The position numbers and the translations under genes were made by a program. From Priestia filamentosa (GTDB lineage Bacteria; Bacillota; Bacilli; Bacillales; Bacillaceae_H), in contig NZ_FXAJ01000002.1 in NCBI RefSeq assembly GCF_900177535.1, forward strand, positions 372,001 through 436,000: a DNA stretch of 64,000 nt, read 5' to 3'. The notes beneath the pieces are model-generated. The model saw nothing but the letters and a program-made list of their open reading frames with translations. It searched no databases and had not been told where the DNA came from. Of the stretch, positions 1 to 8,084 are shown in pieces; position 1 is the first letter of the stretch, and every line of letters begins with the position of its first letter.

Positions 1-15
1 AGGGAGAGAGCAGAA

Positions 16-786
16 ATGAAACAATTAATTTGGAGTGAACTAGAAAGAACTTTCAAACGAAAAAAGACTATTATTATGCTTATTGTTTATCTGTTGCTGC
101 TTGGGTTTGAATGTTTGTTTTTATATGCAATGGGAGGCACCACTTTCTTCGATCCTGAACATGATGTAAAGATGGATTCGCTAAATTCTTCCCCCCTTTA
201 TTTACGAGATTTAGCTTTCTTTCTTACATTTATTCTTATTCCAATGCTTGTTGTGGATAGTTTTAACGGGGAATATGCGTCAGGGGCACTGCGCCTTGTA
301 TTAATTCGTCCTCAGTCACGTTTACAACTGTTTTTCGCGAAGTGGTTTATTCAATGTTTTCTGTTTTTTGTTGTGTTAGTTATAACAGGTGTAACAGGAT
401 TTCTATTTGGAAAAATCATGATGCCGAATGTAGAACATACTGTATTTTTAGGTGGGCAAGAGTTAGATACGATGGGAGCATTTTTCTATACGCTTAAATT
501 TTACGGCATTGCGTTTGCTATTTTTCTTACAATTATTACACTTGCTAGCTTAGTGAGCATTCTTATGCCAAATGCCATTCTTTCATATGTTGGATTAATC
601 GCTATATTAATTGGAAGTGTCTATGCATCAGATCAGCTTCTTTTCTTCTTTTCAATGACCGATTCGATTTTTTATCAACTAAGTGGTACAAGTACAGATA
701 ACTTTTTATTCCTTCTATTTCCAATATTGGGTCTTAGCATTATAATAAATATAACTGTATGGAAGAAAAAAGAATGGATAGGATGA
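16..786 (+). CDS. ABC-2 type transporter permease
   Basis: This 256-residue membrane protein has about six hydrophobic segments (roughly residues 18-38, 66-85, 106-130, 160-185, 190-210 and 230-250). It carries the FNGEYASGALRLVL-type segment that marks ABC-2 permeases of BcrB/NatB type. It probably forms the membrane half of an ABC exporter or resistance pump. The cognate ATPase would be expected just upstream, outside the window. The start is supported by a purine-rich GGGAGAGAG ribosome binding site at the very edge of the window. It lies 7 bases before a response regulator and histidine kinase, so the three are probably one sensing-and-efflux operon. The substrate cannot be told from the sequence. 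Confidence 0.8.
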   Translation: MKQLIWSELERTFKRKKTIIMLIVYLLLLGFECLFLYAMGGTTFFDPEHDVKMDSLNSSPLYLRDLAFFLTFILIPMLVVDSFNGEYASGALRLVLIRPQSRLQLFFAKWFIQCFLFFVVLVITGVTGFLFGKIMMPNVEHTVFLGGQELDTMGAFFYTLKFYGIAFAIFLTIITLASLVSILMPNAILSYVGLIAILIGSVYASDQLLFFFSMTDSIFYQLSGTSTDNFLFLLFPILGLSIIINITVWKKKEWIG

Positions 787-793
787 AGATAAA

Positions 794-1474
794 ATGCAAG
801 AAAAAATTCTGCTTGTGGATGATGAGAAAGAAATTGTCTCGTTTATGAGAGATGCCTTAGAAGATGAAGGATATGATGTACTATGTGCCTATGGTGGAAA
901 AGAGGCGCTCACCAAACTAAAAGAACGGCCAGATCTTATTCTTCTAGATGTGATGATGCCTGAAATGGACGGATTTGAGCTTTGTGAACTTATCCGTAAA
1001 AATGTTTCTTGTCCGATCTTGTTTTTAAGTGCAAAACAAACAGAGCAAGATCGGATCAAAGGTCTTTTAGTTGGGGGAGATGATTATTTAATAAAGCCAT
1101 TTAGCATAAAGGAGCTGAAAATGAGAATTTATGCTCATTTGAGGAGGGAGAAGCGGGCGGAAAGCACAGCATATAATCGACTTCATTTTGGCTATTTAAC
1201 AATTGACTTAGACGGATATCAAATTTTATATAACAATGAAAAACTTTCATTTACATCAAGAGAGTTTGAGCTTCTGCACTTTCTAGCGCTTCACCCAGGA
1301 CAAGTGTTCACACGAGAGCAGCTGTATGAAAGAATTTGGGGATATGATGCAGAAGGAGACTCTTCGACAGTGACAGAGCATATTAAAAAAATTCGTGCTA
1401 AGCTTTCTAAATATAAAGGATGCAGAGACTATATTTCAACTGTATGGGGCATTGGGTATAAATGGGTAAGTTGA
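794..1474 (+). CDS. OmpR/PhoB-family response regulator
   Basis: This 226-residue DNA-binding response regulator has an N-terminal receiver domain (1-115) with acidic residues D9-D10, phospho-acceptor D52 in LLDVMMPEMDG and the conserved lysine in the LIKPFS segment. A winged-helix output domain (about 130-226) ends in the usual STVWGIGYKW motif. It should be phosphorylated by the histidine kinase encoded immediately downstream, whose start lies inside the end of this gene. Genes next to ABC-2 permeases in Bacillaceae often control drug or peptide efflux, but that role is inferred here. Confidence 0.93.
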   Translation: MQEKILLVDDEKEIVSFMRDALEDEGYDVLCAYGGKEALTKLKERPDLILLDVMMPEMDGFELCELIRKNVSCPILFLSAKQTEQDRIKGLLVGGDDYLIKPFSIKELKMRIYAHLRREKRAESTAYNRLHFGYLTIDLDGYQILYNNEKLSFTSREFELLHFLALHPGQVFTREQLYERIWGYDAEGDSSTVTEHIKKIRAKLSKYKGCRDYISTVWGIGYKWVS

Positions 1475-2916
1475 AGAAATGGAAAAAGAGCGCAAGTCTA
1501 AGAACCCAGCTTGTTACCTCTTTTCATCTTGTCCTCTTATTTAGCATACTTGCGACCATTATTACTGCAGGAGCTATTGTGCTATGTGCGATTATCTTCC
1601 TTATTCCAAACGGGTTGAATCCTGCTAACTACTATGAGAAAAAAATCCCTGATGTGCTCGCATTTGTTCAAAACCATGAAAGTGATGTGACATCCCGAAG
1701 TTTTCAAAGCAGACTTGAAAAAGAGATTCCAACAGAAGGAATTGGCTATCAAGTTCTGAATAAAGATGGAGATGTTATCTACGGTTCGATTGAAAAAAAG
1801 TATATTAAAAGTAAACGAGAGTTTTATTCTAAGCTGAACAGTGATATCCATGACGGTACGTATTTTGTTAAACTTTATCCACTGTTTAATAGAGAAAAAG
1901 AAGTGAATGGTGCTGTTTTGTTGCGCTACAAATTAACGCTTGCTTCTTCTAACCCAAAGGACCGTTTGTTTATTGTAGGTGCAACGGTTTTATTATTTAG
2001 TAGTCCATTTCTTTATTTCTATCTTTTTTCTTATCTGTTTGGACGTCGCTTTAGCCGGAAAATTGAGAAACCGTTCAACGAGCTTATTGATGCATCTCAT
2101 AAAATTCAGCGTAACGACTTGGAATTTTCGCTACCGAAAGTTCAAGAATCGAGAGAATTAGATCAGCTTGTTCATGCATTTGAAGACATGAGAGTTGCCC
2201 TTAAAGAGTCACTAACACGTCAGTGGAAGCTTGAAGAAGACCGAAAAGAAATGACAGCAGCGATTGCTCATGATTTAAGAACCCCGCTTACGATTATTCA
2301 TGGTCATACAGAAGGACTTCTTGAAGGAAGTAAAAACAATCCGAAGCGACTTGATGATTATTTGCAAACTATTTTTAGAAATACGGTTCGTTCTATTCGC
2401 TTACTTGATCAGCTTCGCGATGTTTCTATCTTAGAGAATGTTACGTTTGCTGTAAAAAAAGAACTCATTAATATTAGAGAATTTGTTGAATTAAAAGGGA
2501 GCGAATTTGAGCTTTTAAGCAAGAAAAAGGGCGTTTATTTCTCTTATACGATCCATGGTGAACAGGAAGTCTTCCATATTGATCCACATCTTATTGCACA
2601 AGCTTTTGACAATGTGATTACAAACTGTATTCGCTACACTCCTCGGGGCGGAGAGATTAGCTGGGATGTTACGATCCGTAATGCGACTGTTTTATTTGAA
2701 GTGAAAGATAGCGGACCTGGGTTCGCACAAAATCATAACAAAAAGCTGTTTGAAAAGTTTTACCGAGAAGATCAATCAAGAGGAAGTACAGAAGGAAATG
2801 CAGGGCTTGGCCTCTATATTGCGCACTCTATTGTCCAAAATCACGGTGGGGAAATTGAGGCTTATAATCAAAAAGAAGGGGGAGCATATATTAAAATAGA
2901 GCTTCCGCTTACATAA
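1462..2916 (+). CDS. Sensor histidine kinase (HAMP, HisKA, HATPase)
   Basis: This 484-residue membrane kinase has two transmembrane helices (about 22-48 and 168-194) that flank an extracytoplasmic sensor region of about 120 residues. They are followed by a HAMP-like linker. The H-box is AIAHDLRTPLT with phospho-accepting H270, and the ATP-binding N, G1 and G2 boxes (NCIRYTP, DSGPGF, GNAGLGLYIA) lie near the C-terminus. The ATG start overlaps the last 13 bases of the response-regulator gene, which indicates translational coupling. It is the partner of that regulator. The extracellular loop is large enough to bind a ligand directly, unlike short-loop Bce-type kinases. Confidence 0.92.
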   Translation: MGKLKKWKKSASLRTQLVTSFHLVLLFSILATIITAGAIVLCAIIFLIPNGLNPANYYEKKIPDVLAFVQNHESDVTSRSFQSRLEKEIPTEGIGYQVLNKDGDVIYGSIEKKYIKSKREFYSKLNSDIHDGTYFVKLYPLFNREKEVNGAVLLRYKLTLASSNPKDRLFIVGATVLLFSSPFLYFYLFSYLFGRRFSRKIEKPFNELIDASHKIQRNDLEFSLPKVQESRELDQLVHAFEDMRVALKESLTRQWKLEEDRKEMTAAIAHDLRTPLTIIHGHTEGLLEGSKNNPKRLDDYLQTIFRNTVRSIRLLDQLRDVSILENVTFAVKKELINIREFVELKGSEFELLSKKKGVYFSYTIHGEQEVFHIDPHLIAQAFDNVITNCIRYTPRGGEISWDVTIRNATVLFEVKDSGPGFAQNHNKKLFEKFYREDQSRGSTEGNAGLGLYIAHSIVQNHGGEIEAYNQKEGGAYIKIELPLT

Positions 2917-3032
2917 CCGTTTTTCTAACTGCGTTTAAATTTCTTCCACTAAGGTTAAAGAAGAAGTATAACTATCTACGAAAATGCGAAAGAAAATATA
3001 ATAGAGTATTTCAAAAAAGGGAGGAAGAAAAA

Positions 3033-3248
3033 ATGGCAAAAACGAGACATAATGATTATAAAGAAGAAGAGCGTATAAAAAATGAACCTTCAAAAAAATC
3101 TGAAGTAAAAGACCGAACAGAGTTAGACAAATTTGAAAGCCAACAAAACGTCGATCATATTCCACTTGAAGAGGTTGAACTAGATCAGAAAGACGAAAAA
3201 AGAAAGCATCGTACAAAGGATTCTTCTTCGTCAGAGAAGAAACATTAA
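3033..3248 (+). CDS. Small highly charged hydrophilic protein
   Basis: A 71-residue protein made almost entirely of Lys, Glu, Asp, Arg and Ser, with no hydrophobic segment, so it is probably intrinsically disordered and cytosolic. A good GGGAGGAAG ribosome binding site lies 6-8 bases upstream of the ATG, and a strong terminator follows immediately. The function is unknown. Such small charged proteins in Bacillaceae are sometimes sporulation-linked, but nothing here shows that. The flanking signals make it a real gene rather than a chance ORF. Confidence 0.65.
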   Translation: MAKTRHNDYKEEERIKNEPSKKSEVKDRTELDKFESQQNVDHIPLEEVELDQKDEKRKHRTKDSSSSEKKH

Positions 3249-3252
3249 CAAA

Positions 3253-3290
3253 AGATGGTTGCCATATACGGCAACCATCTTTTCGTTTTA
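3253..3290 (+). terminator. Rho-independent terminator
   Basis: Perfect 11-bp inverted repeat (AGATGGTTGCC / GGCAACCATCT) with a 6-base loop, followed by TTTCGTTTT. It ends the small charged-protein gene. Confidence 0.9.
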
Positions 3291-3359
3291 TCTTAAACAT
3301 TGGTTTTGATATAGAAATCACGTATTATAAAAACAACATATATCAAAGAAGGTGGCCAA

Positions 3360-3908
3360 ATGAGTTTAAAAGAAAAAGCTTTAACATTTGCAACAAAGAT
3401 GCATGAAGGACAAATGCGAAAAGCAAATTCTCGCCCGTATATTGTTCATCCAATCGAAGTTAGTAAAATTTTAGAAGCGGCAAATTTAGAAGAAAGTGTC
3501 GTTATAGCAGGCCTTCTACATGATACGGTTGAAGATACGCCTGCAACAATTGAAGAAATTGCTTCTCTATTTGGTGAAGAAGTAGCGCTTCTTGTTGCTG
3601 CTCACACCGAAGACAAATCAAGAAGTTGGGAAGAGCGCAAAACACATACAATTGAAGTTGTAAAAAAAGGGACCCTACCGCTTAAAGCCTTAATTGCTGC
3701 AGATAAATTATCGAACTTAAAGTCTTTACAGGAATCCTATGAAGAGCAAGGAGAGGAAGTGTGGACACACTTTAAACGGGGATACGAAAAGCAAAAATGG
3801 TATTATCTGAACGTTGCTCATAATCTTTTTATTGGTTTAAAGGAAGAGGAAGTGCCTGCTTTTTTTTACAAGTTTAGAAAAGAAACAGAGATATTTTTTG
3901 ATAAGTGA
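3360..3908 (+). CDS. HD-domain hydrolase, RelA/SpoT-hydrolase-like (MESH1-type)
   Basis: A 182-residue stand-alone HD-fold protein. It shows H30 (in IVHPIEV), the HD pair H54-D55 in LLHDTVEDT and a downstream D115 in IAADKLSNL. This is the residue pattern of the metal-binding (p)ppGpp hydrolase domain of Rel/SpoT and of small alarmone hydrolases. No synthetase, TGS or ACT domain follows, so it would be hydrolase only. Activity on (p)ppGpp is inferred from the family. Related stand-alone HD proteins may act on other nucleotides. It is a single-gene unit with a GGTGG-type ribosome binding site and its own terminator. Confidence 0.8.
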   Translation: MSLKEKALTFATKMHEGQMRKANSRPYIVHPIEVSKILEAANLEESVVIAGLLHDTVEDTPATIEEIASLFGEEVALLVAAHTEDKSRSWEERKTHTIEVVKKGTLPLKALIAADKLSNLKSLQESYEEQGEEVWTHFKRGYEKQKWYYLNVAHNLFIGLKEEEVPAFFYKFRKETEIFFDK

Positions 3909-3948
3909 AGAAGAAAGATTAACGTTTACTATGCTTATTTAAAAAAGT

Positions 3949-3975
3949 AAAGGAATCTTTATAAAGATTCCTTTT
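3949..3975 (+). terminator. Rho-independent terminator
   Basis: AAAGGAATCTTT and AAAGATTCCTTT form a 12-bp stem with a 2-base spacer, followed by T residues. It lies downstream of the HD-domain gene. A second, weaker inverted repeat (CTACTTC at 3993-3999 with GAAGTAG at 4019-4025) follows and has no T-run. Confidence 0.8.
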
Positions 3976-4123
3976 TATATTAAATCTTCAATCTACTTCA
4001 AACAACTCATAAGAGATTGAAGTAGGGGGGATTTTAATTCCCAAAATATAAATGAAATGCAAATAAGTAACTAAAAAAGCACGGGATATGATACGATAAA
4101 AAAACATCCAGAAAAATCTAAAA

Positions 4124-4137
4124 TGAAAGCGTTTTAT
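4124..4137 (+). promoter_or_regulatory. Candidate cre (CcpA) site
   Basis: TGAAAGCGTTTTAT matches the core of the Bacillus catabolite-responsive element (TGWAANCGNTNWCA) except at its last positions. It lies 25 bases upstream of the chosen GTG start of the aldolase gene. This is a normal place for roadblock or promoter repression, and it would suit a sugar-acid catabolic gene. Confidence 0.4.
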
Positions 4138-4161
4138 ATAAAAAGAAAAGGAGAGGTTGCA

Positions 4162-5085
4162 GTGAAGGCAGATCCAATATTCAAAGGGATTATTCCACCA
4201 ATTCCAACTATTTTATATGAAGATGGACGCATTGATGAAAAAGGAATGAAAAACCTAATTGATTTCTTAATTGAATCGAATGTTGATGGACTTTTCTTTT
4301 TAGGTTCTGGAGGGGAATTTAGTCAAATGTCAGCAGGGCTAAGAAGAGAAGTAGCGGAGTTTGTGATTCCTTATGTAAATGGTCGTGTTCCCGTTCTGAT
4401 CGGTACAGGCACGTCAAGCACAATGGAGACGATTTCTTTGAGCGTTCATGCGCAAGAAAAGGGAGCTGACGGTATTGTTGTTATTAACCCTTATTATTGG
4501 CCCTTAACCGAAGAAGGTCTTTTTGAGCATTACAGTGAAATTGCGCAAAATGTAGATCTCCCCATCATGCTATATAACTTTCCTTCGTTAACAGGAACAG
4601 ATCTATCTCCTGATTTAGTGTTGAAGCTAGCTCAAGCACATCCAAATATCGTTGGAATTAAAGATACAGTTGACGCTGTAGGGCATACAAGAGAACTCAT
4701 TTTAAAAGTGAAAAAAGAGAAACCTAATTTTGTCGTTTTCTCAGGGTATGATGATCATTTATTTAATACGCTAGCTTTAGGAGGAGATGGCTCAATTCCG
4801 CTTTCAGCAAGTTTTGCTCCAGAACTATCTGTTGGAATTTATAGAGCCTTTCAAACAGGAGACTACGAAAAAGCGATTGAGCTTCATCGTCAACTTGCTC
4901 CTCTCCCGCTTTTATATAAATTAGACTCCCCCTTTATGAATGTTGCCAAAGAAGCCATTCGTTTAAGAGGGATAGAAATCTCAACAGATGTATTAGCTCC
5001 AACCCGCAAGCTTAGTAAAGAGAAGAAAAAAGAGTTGAAATCACTCTTAACAACGTTTCTTGGTGATTCTATTGTGTTATCTTAA
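4162..5085 (+). CDS. Dihydrodipicolinate synthase/N-acetylneuraminate lyase family aldolase
   Basis: A class I aldolase of the DapA/NanA superfamily. It has the Schiff-base lysine in IVGIKDTVD, the catalytic tyrosine in MLYNFPS and the GGEF-type substrate loop near the N-terminus. I chose the GTG at 4162 (307 residues) rather than an in-frame ATG at 4123. A clear AAGGAGAGG ribosome binding site sits just before the GTG, and the extra 13 residues would overlap a cre-like element. The gene stands alone, with no lysine-biosynthesis neighbours. It is therefore more likely a catabolic 2-keto-3-deoxy-acid aldolase than the biosynthetic DapA. The exact substrate is open. Confidence 0.85.
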   Translation: MKADPIFKGIIPPIPTILYEDGRIDEKGMKNLIDFLIESNVDGLFFLGSGGEFSQMSAGLRREVAEFVIPYVNGRVPVLIGTGTSSTMETISLSVHAQEKGADGIVVINPYYWPLTEEGLFEHYSEIAQNVDLPIMLYNFPSLTGTDLSPDLVLKLAQAHPNIVGIKDTVDAVGHTRELILKVKKEKPNFVVFSGYDDHLFNTLALGGDGSIPLSASFAPELSVGIYRAFQTGDYEKAIELHRQLAPLPLLYKLDSPFMNVAKEAIRLRGIEISTDVLAPTRKLSKEKKKELKSLLTTFLGDSIVLS

Positions 5086-5103
5086 GATTTTTAATAGAGT
5101 AAT

Positions 5104-5145
5104 AACAAAGACTCAGAGCTTTTAGCTTTGAGTCTTTGTTGTTTA
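5104..5145. terminator. Bidirectional terminator between convergent genes
   Basis: A long hairpin, AACAAAGACTCA...TGAGTCTTTGTT with an additional AGCT inner pair, lies between the aldolase gene (+) and the CPBP protease gene (-). It has T-rich flanks on both sides. Confidence 0.8.
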
Positions 5146-5751
5146 GGATTTTAATTTTAGAATTCGATATTTAAAGAGAATGGTGATGACAAAATTAAGA
5201 AGAAAGTGGACTATGATTGGTACTAAAATATTACTTGTTTTCACATATACCCAGCCAAATGCAAGGCTTGGTAATAGAATATTAAAAAGCATAAGCGGCT
5301 TTTTAAAATATTGAACATGAAGAGCTAAAAATAGAAGAGAAGTAATAAAAATCCCAACCCAGCTTTTCTCTATATAAAGAAGAAGTAAATTTTGAACAAT
5401 CCCTCTAAATAGAAGCTCTTCAAATAATGATCCAAAAAGAAAAAGAGAAAGCAATGCTGATATAGAAGATGTTTGGTATTGCTTATTCTGATTATCAATG
5501 TGATGAGAAGGAATTAAAATTGTTAAAAGAATACCAAATAAGATAAGTCCTATCGTTGTTGTAACCGTCATGGTCATAAGTGTAGAGGGGTTATGAAATG
5601 ATAAAAATTGATCTAGCGTCAAAACATCAAAAATAATTAACAGGGTGATCGCTGCTACGCCCATTAAAGTAAAAGAGGCGAAAACAAAAACAGCGTCTTT
5701 TAAATTTAGCTCTTCCTTTTCAACCTTTGAATGATTTTGTACTGTGCTCAT
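5143..5751 (-). CDS. CPBP-family intramembrane metalloprotease (Abi family)
   Basis: A 202-residue protein with about six transmembrane helices. It carries the three CPBP motifs: EELLFRG (E111, E112, R116), an FxxxH-type histidine H145, and H182 with N186 in VHFLLN. These residues form the glutamate/histidine active site of the Rce1-like intramembrane proteases. I use the methionine at 5751 because an AGCAGGT ribosome binding site precedes it and the additional 29 upstream residues are not family-like. In Gram-positive bacteria such proteins often give bacteriocin self-immunity. No bacteriocin gene is adjacent, so that role is open. Confidence 0.82.
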   Translation of the reverse strand: MSTVQNHSKVEKEELNLKDAVFVFASFTLMGVAAITLLIIFDVLTLDQFLSFHNPSTLMTMTVTTTIGLILFGILLTILIPSHHIDNQNKQYQTSSISALLSLFLFGSLFEELLFRGIVQNLLLLYIEKSWVGIFITSLLFLALHVQYFKKPLMLFNILLPSLAFGWVYVKTSNILVPIIVHFLLNFVITILFKYRILKLKS

Positions 5752-6050
5752 ATATGACCTGCTTTCTTGATGAATTTTATATATAGTAAAACCTATATCT
5801 TCATATTCTAACAGAAAAAGGATGATAAGAGGGTCCAAAGTTTAAGATAGTAAGGATAGATTACAAGATTTCTGTTCAGTCTGTTCTGGAGAAGACTAGT
5901 GGTGTCTAACCTTTTCTTATGCTTCTATAGATTTCCCTCCATAAATTACTTCTTTTAAAAGAGAAACTTCTTCGCCTTCTTCTTCGACTCTTATTAGGAG
6001 GTCATACTTGAGATAAGCTTAAGAGCGTCAAAAAGGAATTAATTAACAAA

Positions 6051-6068
6051 AGTTAAGCTAACTTAACT
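6051..6068. promoter_or_regulatory. Palindromic operator candidate 1 (MarR-type)
   Basis: AGTTAAG-CTAA-CTTAACT has perfect 7-bp arms. It shares the 11-mer TAACTTAACTA with the second palindrome about 207 bases downstream. Both lie upstream of the marR gene, and MarR proteins commonly bind 16-20 bp palindromes in their own promoter. Confidence 0.45.
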
Positions 6069-6259
6069 ATAAGAAAGATATTCTTTACTGTCAACTCATT
6101 TTTTAAATATTATTTGAATTTAGAGAACAACAAAAGAGGAAAAATCGTATAAAAAAATATATAAATTTCCATAAACTAAGCACAAGGTCTTTTTATATGA
6201 TATGCTGATATGCGGACCTGAAGAATTTGACATTACAATCGAACTACTTTTATAATTGA

Positions 6260-6273
6260 TTAAGTTAACTTAA
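6260..6273. promoter_or_regulatory. Palindromic operator candidate 2 (MarR-type)
   Basis: TTAAGTTAACTTAA is a perfect 14-bp palindrome about 80 bases upstream of the marR start codon. It resembles the first palindrome at 6051-6068. It is a probable autoregulatory site controlling the marR-pssA-dedA operon. Confidence 0.5.
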
Positions 6274-6351
6274 CTAATTGAAGAAGAAATTACTTTTCTA
6301 GCATTTTGCTAAAAAGTAATGAAAATAGCGTTATAAAAGGAGCGTAAAAAA

Positions 6352-6828
6352 GTGTTGTCGGAGTATCAAAAGATTATTAAACAAATGAACGATGCCTTTG
6401 AAGAGTTTGGGGTATTGATTGCTAATGAGACGAAAAAAATTGATCAGTTTGACTTAACAATGCAGCAGGACCTCATCTTAGCTTATATAGCTAAGCATCT
6501 AAACGTAACGGCAAACGAAATTGCTCATTCGTTCGGTATTACGAAAAGTGCTGTAAGTCAAGTTCTCTCAAAACTTGAACAAAATAAAATGATTGTCCGA
6601 GCGGTCAACCCACAAAATAAGCGAGAATCTTTCATATCATTAGGAGAAAATGGAGAAAAGTATGTCTCTTTGCTCCAAGAATTGGACATAAAGCTTATTA
6701 AGAACTATTATTCAAAAGTGAACTTAGATGATCTAACACATATGACACGAACAATGGAAAAAATTAATGAAGTTATTAAAGAAGAAAATGAAACAACTCA
6801 GAAAAAAGGTACATTACATAGAGAATAG
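6352..6828 (+). CDS. MarR-family transcriptional regulator
   Basis: A 158-residue winged-helix regulator. The DNA-recognition part runs from about residue 50 to 90 (ANEIAHSFGITKSAVSQVLSKLEQNKMIVR), followed by the wing, with N- and C-terminal helices for dimerisation. The GTG start has an AAAGGAGCG ribosome binding site 6-7 bases upstream. It is the first gene of a likely operon with pssA and a DedA gene, 21 bases before pssA. It probably controls this membrane-lipid operon and itself through the two palindromes upstream. The inducing signal is unknown. Confidence 0.88.
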   Translation: MLSEYQKIIKQMNDAFEEFGVLIANETKKIDQFDLTMQQDLILAYIAKHLNVTANEIAHSFGITKSAVSQVLSKLEQNKMIVRAVNPQNKRESFISLGENGEKYVSLLQELDIKLIKNYYSKVNLDDLTHMTRTMEKINEVIKEENETTQKKGTLHRE

Positions 6829-6849
6829 TACTGGAGGTTTAACTACATT

Positions 6850-7383
6850 TTGATTTATATACCCAATATGATTACAATCGGAAACTTTATTTGTGGAATT
6901 TTAGCCGTTCACTCTTTATTATTTCACCACGTTCATTCAGCTATTATGCTGATTTTTACAGGAATGTTTTTTGATCTTTTTGATGGTCTAGCTGCCCGCA
7001 AGCTTAATGTTGTTTCAGAAATCGGCAAAGAGCTGGATTCTTTAGCTGATCTTGTCACATTTAGCGTTGCACCATCAATGCTTGCCTACAGTGTGTCATT
7101 ATATGAACTGCCGCTTATCGGTCTTTTATGTGCACTTGCTTTCAGTGTTTGTGGAATGCTACGTCTTGCCCGCTTTAATGCTGAACAAAGTAAACTATCA
7201 ACATTTATTGGAATGCCTGCTCCATTCGCTGCGATCTGTCTTGTTGTACTGAGTTTTGTACATAACCCAGTAATTCTAGCGATTGGGACATGTGTTCTTG
7301 CTTATCTCATGGTAAGCCGAGTTAAATTCCCACATTTCAAGAGCCAAGCACCTGAAAACGTGGAGACGCAAGGATGGAACTAG
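6850..7383 (+). CDS. pssA: CDP-diacylglycerol-serine O-phosphatidyltransferase
   Basis: A 177-residue integral membrane enzyme that makes phosphatidylserine from CDP-diacylglycerol and serine, the first step to phosphatidylethanolamine. The CDP-alcohol phosphatidyltransferase signature is complete (DGLAAR...G...D...D, about residues 45-66, within FDGLAARKL and GKELDSLAD). Several hydrophobic helices follow. The TTG start is preceded by TGGAGGTTT at good spacing. It overlaps the DedA gene by 10 bases. In Bacillus subtilis pssA also precedes a DedA-family gene (ybfM) and then psd. Here psd is absent from the operon and a MarR gene leads instead. Confidence 0.9.
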   Translation: MIYIPNMITIGNFICGILAVHSLLFHHVHSAIMLIFTGMFFDLFDGLAARKLNVVSEIGKELDSLADLVTFSVAPSMLAYSVSLYELPLIGLLCALAFSVCGMLRLARFNAEQSKLSTFIGMPAPFAAICLVVLSFVHNPVILAIGTCVLAYLMVSRVKFPHFKSQAPENVETQGWN

Positions 7384-7862
7384 TCGAGCATCTTATTACA
7401 CACTATGGCTATATTGCTGTTTTTTTGATGCTTACGCTCGGAATTGTCGGTTTACCCATTCCTGATGAAGTATTAATGACGCTCATTGGGTACTTTACAC
7501 ATGTTGGTACGCTCAACTATGAACTTGCTATTGTGATTAGCTTTATAGGTGCTCTATTAGGAATGATGATTAGCTACCTTATTGGAAGGAAAGCAGGTCG
7601 TCCTTTTATTGATAAGTATGGAAAGTGGGTTGGTTTGAAAGAAAAACGAATGGATAAAGTGGAAACATGGATGAAGAAATATGGACCATATTCGCTTATC
7701 CTTGGCTACTTTATTCCAGGTGTGCGCCACGTGACATGCTACTTTTCAGGCATTACCCGGATGAATTTAAGAACATACCTCTTATTTGTAGCCATTGGTG
7801 CTTTCTTATGGTGCTTTGTTTTTATTACAATTGGAAGAATTGCCGGTGTTATTCGATTTTAA
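7374..7862 (+). CDS. DedA-family membrane protein (VTT/SNARE-associated domain)
   Basis: A 162-residue polytopic membrane protein with the DedA signature: the GLPIPDEVLMTLIGY re-entrant segment, an ISYLIGRKAGRP glycine-rich loop and the FIPGVRHVTCYFSGITRM motif with the conserved arginine. DedA proteins are proton-coupled lipid flippases or scramblases, and some move phosphatidylethanolamine or undecaprenyl phosphate. Overlap with pssA by 10 bases means coupled translation, and it supports a role in placing newly made phospholipid. A terminator follows closely. Confidence 0.88.
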   Translation: MELVEHLITHYGYIAVFLMLTLGIVGLPIPDEVLMTLIGYFTHVGTLNYELAIVISFIGALLGMMISYLIGRKAGRPFIDKYGKWVGLKEKRMDKVETWMKKYGPYSLILGYFIPGVRHVTCYFSGITRMNLRTYLLFVAIGAFLWCFVFITIGRIAGVIRF

Positions 7863-7877
7863 GGTGGTTACGGAGTG

Positions 7878-7915
7878 AAGCGTTCTAAGGTGAAAAACTT
7901 AGGGCGCTTTTTTTG
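7878..7915 (+). terminator. Rho-independent terminator
   Basis: AAGCGTTCTAAG pairs with CTTAGGGCGCTT (one mismatch or G-U position), followed by seven T residues. It ends the marR-pssA-dedA operon. Confidence 0.75.
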
Positions 7916-8084
7916 TGTAGATTGGTTGAAGGTATTAATAATATTTTTCTATCATTAGCATTGAGTCTTTAATAATATTAAATTTTTGTTAGGGAATATT
8001 ACCCTTTTTTTAAAAAAATATATTAACAAAATTAGGAATAATGTATATAATTATCTTTGTTACATAATTTTAGGAGGTTTATAC

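Larger units (their letters stand above)
5752..6351. other. Intergenic region with two palindromic operator candidates
   Basis: About 600 bases between divergently oriented genes. The part next to marR contains two palindromes (listed separately). On the minus strand, 5917-6018 can be read as an open frame of 33 codons ending in TAA, with a plausible acidic peptide (RVEEEGEEVSLLKEVIYGG) but no start codon or ribosome binding site. It may be the tail of a decayed gene. I see nothing else that can be supported. Confidence 0.4.

Noticed and set aside
2935-3321. A 128-codon minus-strand frame opposite the small charged-protein gene.
   Set aside because: It spans a terminator and has no ribosome binding site. 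The plus-strand gene has both a good start and its own terminator.
5917-6018. A 33-codon minus-strand frame with protein-like composition.
   Set aside because: It has no start codon, no ribosome binding site and no identifiable family. At most it is a decayed gene tail, mentioned in the intergenic note.
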